This document shows, in pieces, positions 10,250 through 17,995 of a DNA stretch of 30,373 bases. Location: the NCBI GenBank assembly GCA_049999725.1, contig JBNGIS010020634.1, forward strand, positions 22,103-52,475. Reading direction: 5' to 3'. Within the stretch, counting starts at the first letter, position 1. Each line of letters opens with the position of its first letter. The notes beneath the pieces were generated by a model. It searched no databases, was not told the DNA's origin, and saw only the letters and a program-made list of their open reading frames with translations. The translations under genes and the position numbers were made by a program. The DNA is from Haplomitrium mnioides (taxonomy: Eukaryota > Marchantiophyta > Haplomitriopsida > Calobryales).

Positions 10250-12348
10250 AAGCGTTCTATTTTTTGCAACAAACTCTATCCATGCAAAAGATTTTGTTTT
10301 TTGATTCAAAATATAAAAGAAAAACGAATATAAAGCTCTACATCTGAGTCAAAGTACGCTAAAGTTTTCAAGTTATATATCAAATGTCTTACAAGCAAAA
10401 AATAAGTAGTCAATTTAGGCAAATATTTCATCAATACAATAAACTCAAACTCTTCTAGTAAACACTAAAGTTGGAAACATGATAACTAATTATTTGACAA
10501 AGCAAATGAAAATATTAGCAAAAGATTCAAGTTTCATTTACACAAAATAACATTCAACTTGGAATGATTTAAAGTAAAAAGTTCAAGGTGTCAGATGAAT
10601 TCAACAAATTGCTTCACCATATTCTCACGTACTTTAAAAAATAATAATGTTAAATTACAATATAATTGAAAATACACAATATACAATAAAATTCTTAAAT
10701 TACTTTAGTCACTCATCTTGACTTCTTCGGATTCAGCTTGAGAAGATTTATCAAGATTTACTTGATGTGTCTCAATGTTAATGACAATGATTGAATCTCT
10801 TTGAAACATTTCAGGATTGAGGGCTTTTTGTCTTTCATACTCAAATAGGTTTGCTTTCATGGTAGCTAGAGTAGTTTTCCTTAATTGGTTGTTTTTTGTG
10901 TAAGAAGAAAATCAAAAGACAAATTCGTCATTTGTGTCACATTAAGTACATCAATATGTAACTTGGATTTGCGTTTCCCTTTTGTTGCTGCTATTTTTCT
11001 CGGAAGTATTGTCTAGAAAATGCATCCTTAGCCTTATAAGCAAACCATTGAGCAAGTACTCATTTCGGGTTTGGAGGATCTTCCTCATCAAATGACAAAA
11101 ATTTGAGAACTTTGGCAACCCAAAACAGTCTGCTCTTTGGATCCAGGGATGCAACAACACAAATAAACATTGTAGCTTTCATCTCATGTAGATTGCCAAA
11201 TTTATGCCCGTATCGAGTGTTGTGCGAAAGAGTTCCTTCTTGTGACCTAGCTTCTCCATCATAGATTGCTCGACATGTAGAAAGTATTTGTTGTAATGGA
11301 GTATCTTCTTGTGTCTGTTGAGCAACAAGCTTAGAATCTAGACAAAAATTTTGAAAGTCATTACAAGTCTTTGATGGTTGTGAAGATGGAAAGGTAAATT
11401 CTGCTTTGAGCACTCATCTTTTTTTTTCAAGAATGTAGGCCGCAATCTCTTGTTGGGCAAGAAAAAAGTCATTCCACTCTTGAATATCAGAATGTATAAA
11501 AAACTTATATCAATTTTAACTCATATTGTTCTTTATTGCAAAGACCACTTTCTCGACATCAACTTCTATTTCTTCCTTTTGAGATCTTTTAATTTCAAAA
11601 TATGCCTTGAGAGTAATCAACATTGAACTCAAAAATTCTCTGTCCACTTCAAGTAGGCACTTGAGTTGACAAGTACCATTCGGAGGTAACCGAAACTCAT
11701 CTATTGAAAATTGTTTGCTCCAAATTTTTGCCTTGGAATCATTCAACTCGAACTTGAAATGTTGATTAAAGGCAATATCATGCATCTTTTGAACCAAAGA
11801 GGGACGTTGTTGTAGAAACATTTTGAAATCTCATGTTTCTAACAAAAGAGTTATTGGAGGTCAGGGATTATAGGATAATTGAAGTGCCTTACTGAGACTC
11901 GTAATCATGAAAGCTTTGATACATTTCAAGAATTCGTTGAACATTTGATCGATTTGATCATGAACATGGCCAACTATGAGAAATCCTACCTTGATTTTTT
12001 GGAAAACATTCTTGGCAATAAGGAGGCAAAGATATCCAAATAAGATAGAACTTTTATTCTCTCGTGTTGTGTTGTCCAACTGAAGATACAAAGTTGGAGG
12101 CAACGACCCTTCAAAGTTATATAACATTTTGTTGAGCACATTAACTATCAAATTATAATTTCTTCTCAAGTTTACATAGGTTAAGAAGACCCTCGAAGAG
12201 AGAGCATGATTGAATATTAAGACACCAACAACATGTACACCCACCAAACAATCTTTATCAATGTTTTTTGGTGGTGAAGACTAGTGTGAAATAGCAATTT
12301 TCTTTTGATCCATTCCATCAATGACGATTCCCAAGTACTTTTGTCCAT

Positions 12349-12448
12349 NNNNNNNNNNNNNNNNNNNNNNNNNNNNNNNNNNNNNNNNNNNNNNNNNNNN
12401 NNNNNNNNNNNNNNNNNNNNNNNNNNNNNNNNNNNNNNNNNNNNNNNN
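12349..12448. other. Assembly gap (100 N) inside the DUF7869 element
   Basis: Exactly 100 N. The inverted copy shows the missing sequence at about 383-586, so the true gap is nearer 203 bases. It probably covers the end of an intron and the first codons of the catalytic exon. Confidence 0.95.
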
Positions 12449-13640
12449 GGAAAATCTATTTTACTTAAAGTAAACAAAAGTTTTTAAAGGAGAAACGCAA
12501 GATTTGCTAACAGAAGGTCACAAACTAAAACTAGAGTTTCAAAGATAGCTAGGACTCTTTGTTCGCAAAAGATTAAAAAACCAAAACACATCCTAGACGC
12601 ATATAGGATGCGTGGAGACATCAACTAATTCTATGCATGCATAGGACCAAAGCAACAATACTTATACCATGATTTGCTTTGACTTTTGTTGTGAGTGGTT
12701 TTAAAAGAAACAAGAACAAAAAGTCATGTGCACGTATTGTATTTGCAAACAACAAAAATGATTCTTGTGATTGTTTTTCTTGCAAAAGGCTCTTGATTCA
12801 AAGCAACAAAAGCAAAACTTGTTGTGAGGCTAAGGTCACCACCAAGACTCAGATTTATGTCCTTGCTTTATTCGACTCTAGACAAGGTTTGGATTTAACT
12901 ACAAACAACATACCCTATAAGAGCATAGACTCTCTTCTCACAACTCAAGTTGCTAAGAATCATTCGACTCAAATCTTGTTTGCTGAACAACTTAACAAAA
13001 CAAATATCTTTTAGCACTAAGTTGAGAAAACATAACATTTCTATAACTAAGCTTTGAGTCTCGAAAATAGAGCATGGATTAACCAAAGGTTTCAAAAGTG
13101 AAGAAATTTGTTAACTTTGTGGACTCGAAGACAAACTTTTCTCGCAATGATTTTATTTCTTCGTATGTTTCACAAGCAGCAAATCTAATGCATTTTGGAA
13201 TTTTTACATTTGGAGAATGAGTCCTCGAATGTTTTGTAAAGCCTGAGAAACTAAAAATACAATGGGGATCTTTCTCTTTCAAATAAGTTGTGTAGTAGTC
13301 ATAAACTTCCCATTTTGTAAAATTATCCTGCAAGTTATAAACTTAGTAAGTAGGTATTTTCTCGCAGTTTCCCTAAAAAAAACTTTTCATCCACTCATGT
13401 ACAAATGCTCTTTTAGTAGATAATTCTCTTTTTCCAAAAATGCCTCTAGAATATGCGTTTTTGAGATTTTGAATCTTTTGGATTCTATCATTCCCTACTG
13501 ATAATATTAATTTGAAAGCTCATCTACGAACAATAGTACCACCAAACACGATCAACCGATTGTCAACATAAGATTCTTTTCTTAGTATTTCCCACTGTAG
13601 TGTGATATCTTGATTCTTCATGCTTTGTTAAAAATATGTT

Positions 13641-13740
13641 NNNNNNNNNNNNNNNNNNNNNNNNNNNNNNNNNNNNNNNNNNNNNNNNNNNNNNNNNNNN
13701 NNNNNNNNNNNNNNNNNNNNNNNNNNNNNNNNNNNNNNNN
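13641..13740. other. Assembly gap (100 N) inside the DUF7869 element
   Basis: Exactly 100 N, within the N-terminal part of the DUF7869-type protein. The reading frame differs on the two sides, so the frame cannot be followed across it. No paralog in the window covers it. Confidence 0.95.
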
Positions 13741-14147
13741 ATTTCCCAAACTATCGTCCGAAGACTCCTCCAAAAGAATTCGAGTTGTTTTAGATTTTCC
13801 AATCTCATTGCAAGGTCTAACTTGAAATTGAAATCATTCATTGTTTGAGTGGTGCTATCAAGGATACTGATTTGTCTCTAAAATTTAAACCATCCATAGA
13901 TTGCATGCTTTTTTGTGTTTTGAAAAAACACACTTAGATCATGAATATCGATGTCTCCTTTAGATAAGTATGAGGAGATGTCCACAATTGACTCAAAATT
14001 TTGTGTTGAACGTCTTTCTATTGATCTATTGGAGTAGTCAAAAGAAAGATTCAACTTTGGCCACCTGATCAACAACAAAGATCTTGTGCTTGCATAAGTT
14101 TGTTTCTTCAATTCTCTACGAGTACTAGGTTCCCTCTTTGATCATTT

Positions 14148-14262
14148 TTACGCAAGTTGTTCACTCTTTAATCCTTTGCGCGCAATGGATTCACTCCTTG
14201 ATCCTATGCACACATAAGGTTCAGTCTATAATCCTATACGCACATAAGATTCACCTTCTCAA
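14148..14262. repeat. Short tandem repeat, period about 30, built on the palindrome motif
   Basis: Four units of TTGATCCTATGCACACATAA-like sequence, each followed by GTTCACTC or similar, start at about 14148, 14169, 14200 and 14228. The core is a degraded CTATGC-NN-GCATAG. It lies between the possible first exon (14469 downward) and the next coding stretch (14111 downward) of the DUF7869 gene. Confidence 0.6.
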
Positions 14263-14355
14263 TCTTCTCGAGTAGAGCTATTTGATTCAACACAAGCCAT
14301 TTTCTTCCAAATATACTTGCCATCACACTTGACGCTTTTGGTAGTCCATCGTTTA

Positions 14356-14469
14356 CCTCCAAAGAATTACGGTTTGAACAAATCTCAACCTGCCTATCAA
14401 AAGTAACACTTTTTTATGAAGATGAATCTTGAAATTATACCTCTTCTTGTCTTTAAAAATTCCAGCCAT
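14356..14469 (-). pseudogene. Possible first exon of the DUF7869-type gene
   Basis: On the minus strand an ATG at 14469 opens MAGIFKDKKRYNFKIHLHKK and stays open to a GGTAAAC that could be a splice donor near 14356. The Lys-rich start is plausible for a nuclear protein. The main coding stretch picks up at 14111 after the palindromic tandem repeat. There is no second copy to test this exon, and the donor is weak, so it is a suggestion only. Confidence 0.25.
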
Positions 14470-14743
14470 TGATAAAGCTCACTGAAAATAAACTATTTGA
14501 AGAAATAATTTTAACAAATATTGTCAACCTCTTAGTGCCTACCTAAAATATCTGCTTTTAAAGAAATTTCCACAAAACGACAAAATTGGGAACTTTTAGT
14601 AAAGAAAATGAAAAAAAAAAATTAGAAAGATGAAAACGAGTGATGCTTCATGTACTAAATTTTTTTCTCCACCATGCAAACCAACATGCGAAGAGTTCCG
14701 CAAATCATTTTTTGTCGGGAAAAGATATTTTTTGAAATTTAGG

Positions 14744-14750
14744 TATAAAA
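14744..14750 (+). promoter_or_regulatory. TATA box for the 14929 gene
   Basis: TATAAAA lies 179 bases upstream of an ATG in good context (AAAAAATGGC at 14925-14932), with a T/C-rich leader between them as in many plant core promoters. The pairing of TATA box, leader, ATG and splice donor supports a former transcription unit. Confidence 0.45.
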
Positions 14751-14928
14751 AGAGTGTCAATTGAAAGTTTCTTTCCATTGTCGCAAGTTTACTTTCTAGT
14801 TTTTGTTTCTTGTCATCACTATTTTTGCATCTCCTTGTTATTTTGGCATTTTCAACTGTTTGATTTTTTTGAACTATTGTTACTAAGATTTTTCACCTCT
14901 AATTCTACATGTTTTCAATTTCCAAAAA

Positions 14929-15288
14929 ATGGCATCACAAGTCAATGTTTCTAGACCTCCTCAACTGAAGCTTTACAGGTATTTGGATATTATAAAGGTT
15001 CTCGAGCTAGAAAAATTAGACTAGAATTGGCTGGTAAATTGTGGGCCCTTGAAAGATCCTCATCATTACCTTTATCTTTCTACTAGGGAAGGTGAGAAAT
15101 TCAACATGGTCCTTGTTGTCTAAATCATGATGATAAGAGAGGGCCAGCAAGCCCACATCAGGTTGCTTGTGCAATCCCAAGATGCAATTACCCTGTAAAA
15201 GGCATCCGACTAACGATTTTTTTTCTTCGAGAGGAAGGAGAGGGACATTTTTGCCAAGCATCTTCTGATTACAAAGGAAGACAACAAG
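14929..15288 (+). pseudogene. First exon of an unrecognised spliced gene, four in-frame stops
   Basis: From the ATG at 14929 one frame runs 120 codons to a strong donor (AAG, then GTAAGATTT, at 15286-15297). It starts MASQVNVSRPPQLKLYRYL and later contains KDPHHYLYLSTREGEKFN and ERKERDIFAKHLLITKEDN. Stops occur at 15022 (TAG), 15121, 15196 and 15211 (TAA); none needs a frameshift, and each is one transition from Trp or Gln. A TATA box lies at 14744. I do not recognise the family. The frame and splice-site evidence say it was protein-coding. It is not part of the DUF7869 gene, which lies on the other strand. It could be the N-terminal exon of another mobile or multicopy gene. Confidence 0.5.
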
Positions 15289-15342
15289 GTAAGATTTAAA
15301 AACCCATTCTCATTGGTTTTCTTTTTTAACTTTCTTAGAACT

Positions 15343-15530
15343 CTATGCGCGCATGGACTTGGGAGTACTTGTGCGTATGGACTTAGGAGTCCATGCACGC
15401 CTGAACTTGGGAGTCCAAGCGTGCATGGATCAGGGAGGCCATGCGTGCATGGACTTTGGAGTCCCTATGCGTTTGGACTTGTGAGTTCATGGGTTCATGG
15501 ACTTGTGATTCTTTGCGCGCCTTGGCTGGG
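15343..15530 (+). repeat. 24-bp minisatellite, about eight units
   Basis: Successive units of 24 bp (one of 25) follow the pattern CATGCGTGCATGGACTTGG plus GAGTC. The first half is the CATGC-NN-GCATG form of the palindrome family and the second half is GGACTT(G/A)GGAGTC. The plus-strand frame gives an eight-residue repeat, but this follows from the 24-bp period. It would lie in the first intron of the 14929 pseudogene if that gene continues at 15561. Confidence 0.85.
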
Positions 15531-15560
15531 ACGCTAAACTAACATGAACTAACAAATTAG

Positions 15561-15683
15561 GGAAGGCTTCATTCGAACGACCGGGCGAAGGCGATGGAGA
15601 CAAGCTTGCCATGGAAAGTTGGAGCTTGCAATGTAAGCACACCGATGATGGGGAAGATAGTTCTGCGAGGGAATGGTGGAGCG
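15561..15683 (+). pseudogene. Possible second exon of the 14929 gene
   Basis: An AACAAATTAG acceptor ends at 15560. The following 41 codons are open in the phase required by the exon ending at 15288, and include METSLPWKVGACNVSTPMMG. A TGA at 15684 ends the frame; GC-richer coding-like sequence continues to about 15860 in more than one frame. The only support is splice-site consensus and phase agreement, so this remains uncertain. Confidence 0.25.
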
Positions 15684-15689
15684 TGAGAA

Positions 15690-16114
15690 GACCTCTCTCT
15701 CCACCTCTCTCTCCCACTTGCATCGACTTCCTATGTTTTCTATTGAGGCTTCACTATCAAACATCCGCATGCGATCTTGAACATTATTTCTTGGAGGCGT
15801 TTTCTTGGAGGAGCATTCCTTATTGCACATTCTTTGTTGCTTTTGCCTTGAAGTTCATAAAGCTTTGAAGTGTACGACAAGGCTGCCCTAGAGTCGCGTA
15901 GTAGGAGCGAATTCGTTGAAGTTCAAGAGGGGGTCTGCACTAGTGCAAGAGGGGGCATTTCAAAGCAAGGGAGAGGCAAGTCCTCCACGTACAAGAGGAC
16001 ATCTGTATTTGTGCATTTGGAGATGGTCCATTGGATGCTGGCGGGTGCACACAAAAAGAGGCCATTCTAGTGTAGGGAAGTCACTTTTGGGCATGAGAGC
16101 CTATATAGAGAGCT
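15690..16114. other. Stretch without a recognisable gene
   Basis: The base composition is mixed. Short CAAGAGGG and GTGCAAGAGG words repeat at 15920-16000. Open frames at 15611-15868 and 15870-16140 have no recognisable motif, and no splice or promoter signal supports them. Confidence 0.35.
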
Positions 16115-16450
16115 CCAATTTTGAGGTCTACGAGCTTTGAGTTTGAAGTCGGCGACCTCCTACTGTGAGGTCTTCCCTTGACTCCACGGTTTAGCTTAGA
16201 TTTGGAGGTCTGGGCTTCGATTTTGAGGCATGCACCTCGATTTTGAGGTATGCTCTTCGATATTGAACTCTGCAAGCTCCAATTTTGAGGTATGCAAGCT
16301 TTGAGTTTGAGGTTTGTGAGCCCTTATTCTGATGCACAATCTCACCTACGGCTAAGGCTCTTCTTCCTCAGCTCCAATTTTGAGGTTTGCCTTTGATTTT
16401 GAGGTCTACCATTTTTCTGAGACCTACGCATTGAGGTCTGCAAACTTCAA
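16115..16450 (+). repeat. Degenerate 20-22-bp minisatellite
   Basis: Units of the type GCTCCAATTTTGAGGTATGC or CTTCGATTTTGAGGCATGC recur about a dozen times, clearest at 16195-16330 and again at 16370-16445. The core TTTTGAGGT is retained while the spacer words vary. It has no coding value. Confidence 0.75.
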
Positions 16451-17139
16451 CTGCTTCTTCCAAAGCTCTCCTCCTCAAAAAACTTTGTGTTATTTAATCG
16501 AGTCAAGGGCAAAGCTTCAATCTCGGGGAAGGGCTTTGATCTAGTGCAAGACCTCCTTCGCGAACAAGCTGCAGGGCTCTCTTTATAGACTACAGCTTGT
16601 GCACTCTTGGTGATAAGAGGGGGTGTTTTGCCACCTCAATCCGGGCTTTGAAGGTGGATTATCTCCAAGATAGGTTTTGATTTCAGAGGAGGGCTCTTTG
16701 ATTCGATAAGAAGGTTGAAATTTGGGCTGCACTCTCAAAGTGTGGGCAATTAGGCAAGGGTGATCAAACAAGATGAGATAGGAATGAGCTATGGAGTCGA
16801 GGCCTGAAACAAACAAATGAAGATCAGAACATGGAACCACTTGGGACTGGAGGCGGGTGGCATAGAACAAAGTTTTTAAGGTGGAACTGGGGTCACCTAA
16901 GTTTGCACACGGTAAAGAGACAAGAGGGAGATTTACATGATGGTGCGTGAATGAGACACACAAAATACACGGGAGCACCATTTGGGATTGGAGGAGGATT
17001 ACTTGCAAGCGGGGCTTGGACAGAACAACGCCCCAACATTGGCAGCTGGAGACTCAAATGCAAGCAGTAGGTGTAATATGATCTTCTGTGATATTCTGCT
17101 ACCCTAATTTTTTTCCTCTGCAAAACATAACAACAAAAC
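16451..17139. other. Probable 5' flank or leader of the LINE
   Basis: There is no motif-bearing frame. The stretch leads straight to the ORF1 ATG at 17140 and is more GC-balanced than the AT-rich DNA to its left. LINE 5' leaders are often like this, but no second copy in the window fixes the boundary. Confidence 0.35.
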
Positions 17140-17995
17140 ATGGCCCGATCTAAACTACCCGCCACCCTTACAGCACCACCACCTACTACCCCTTCACCTC
17201 CCTCCCCTCCCCCCCAAGCCCACCAGATCTCCAGGGTCCACCTCCACCTCACCCTCTTCACCCTCTCCATCCTATACCTATGAAACCCAAACCCTCATCA
17301 TGGTATAACTCAAACGCTTTGAGGAGAACCTTAAAGAGGAGAAACTCCATAGAGAAACCCTGTCACGAGAACTTTGCAAGGAACAACTACATCATGAAGA
17401 ATTATCATAGGCATTACAGGCAGAAAAACTACAAAGAGAGGTACTGTCTACAACACTTGCCGAAGAGAAACTTAAACGACACGAAACCAAAACCATCTTA
17501 AAGGAAACACTCCAAGCATTGCAAGCACAGAAAGCAAGAACATAACATAAAATCTCCTCATCCACCACAAATCTTGAGACAATTGAACAAACAACTACTG
17601 CCCAAGTCGACGCAGTACTCAAAACTTGGTCTGAAACTGCACAAACAGCCTCACTCCCACCACCAGAACAGATGGCCACCCTCATACGAAATACACTCTA
17701 TAAGGAAAAACAATAGGAAGAATGCTCCTTGAACCTCTTGGTGAGAGGACTTGAGGGATCACACTCGGAAAACTTAACAGAATTGATTCAAGAAAACATC
17801 TTGAAACCAACTGGATTACATGCAGTCTAATTCACATGCAGGCGGTTAGGTCAAACTACCCCTGGACGTGGGAGACTAGTGCAACTAAGGTTCTCTTCAA
17901 AAGAGGACAGATTACAACTCCTTCAAAACAAAAAGCTGCTCAAAGGGAAACCCTTCCACATCTTAGAAGATCTGATACCTGAACAAATTAGATGC
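17140..17995 (+). pseudogene. LINE ORF1-like RNA-binding protein, broken
   Basis: An ATG at 17140 starts MARSKLPATLTAPPPTTPSP, a Pro/Thr-rich head. After a frame change in the C-rich run near 17200-17220, a long heptad-like Glu/Leu/Lys helix follows (KRFEENLKEEKLHRETLSRE from 17312, then LQAEKLQREVLS), a likely coiled coil for trimerisation. The next recognisable block, from about 17738, reads LLVRGLEGSHSENLTELIQE, then RRLGQTTPGRGRLVQLRF and LLKGKPFHILEDLIPEQI. This pattern of RGL, RLG, V-x-x-RF and a closing ED-x-x-PE is that of L1-like ORF1 RNA-recognition and C-terminal domains. Several CAA-to-TAA-type stops are present. ORF1 protein packages LINE RNA. It ends at about 17995 in a deletion junction with ORF2. 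Confidence 0.65.

Larger units (their letters stand above)
10705..14111 (-). pseudogene. DUF7869-type transposon-like protein, multi-exon, broken
   Basis: Read on the minus strand, an N-terminal low-complexity part (14111-13741) is followed by TLQWEILRKESYVDNRLIVF and FKLILSVGNDRIQKIQNLKN (about 13610-13440), then a Cys-containing segment with VKIPKCIRFAACETYEEIKS (13333-13079). The most conserved part follows at 12348-11861: DGQKYLGIVIDGMDQKKIA, TLYLQLDNTTRENKSSILFG and IKVGFLIVGHVHDQIDQMF. Then come LVQKMHDIAFNQHFKFEL and KAKIWSKQFSIDEFRLPPNG (to 11516), FWVAKVLKFLSFDEEDPP (about 11110) and a C-terminus ending SEEVKMSD at 10705. This set matches proteins carrying the DUF7869 domain as I remember them. 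Stops interrupt it, several explicable by C-to-T or G-to-A change (for example TAG for TGG after AISH). The regularly placed Asp residues suggest an RNase H-like fold, which is inference. Confidence 0.6.
10250..14470 (-). mobile_element. DUF7869-type element, longer copy
   Basis: The 3' boundary at about 10250 is supported twice. Gypsy sequence begins at 10249, and the inverted copy at 1-962 loses similarity at the same internal point, just after AACG. The 5' boundary is not defined; 14470 is the last base before a possible first ATG on the minus strand. The body encodes the broken protein 14111-10705. Palindromes of the CTATGC-NN-GCATAG family occur inside at 12590-12609 and 12631-12644 and upstream at 14171-14240. 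Terminal inverted repeats and a target duplication could not be identified. Two 100-N gaps lie inside. Confidence 0.6.

Noticed and set aside
12895-13014. Coding continuation of the DUF7869 gene between 13079 and 12449
   Set aside because: Neither strand gives family-like sequence. The left copy shows the same stretch with palindromes and a splice acceptor at its end, so it is more likely intron.
15343-15530. CRISPR-like direct repeats
   Set aside because: The repeats are contiguous with no unique spacers, and the locus is eukaryotic.
15313-15537. Plus-strand frame with an eight-residue repeat (HGL.SPC type)
   Set aside because: The peptide repeat follows automatically from a 24-bp DNA period; no start context or splice evidence.
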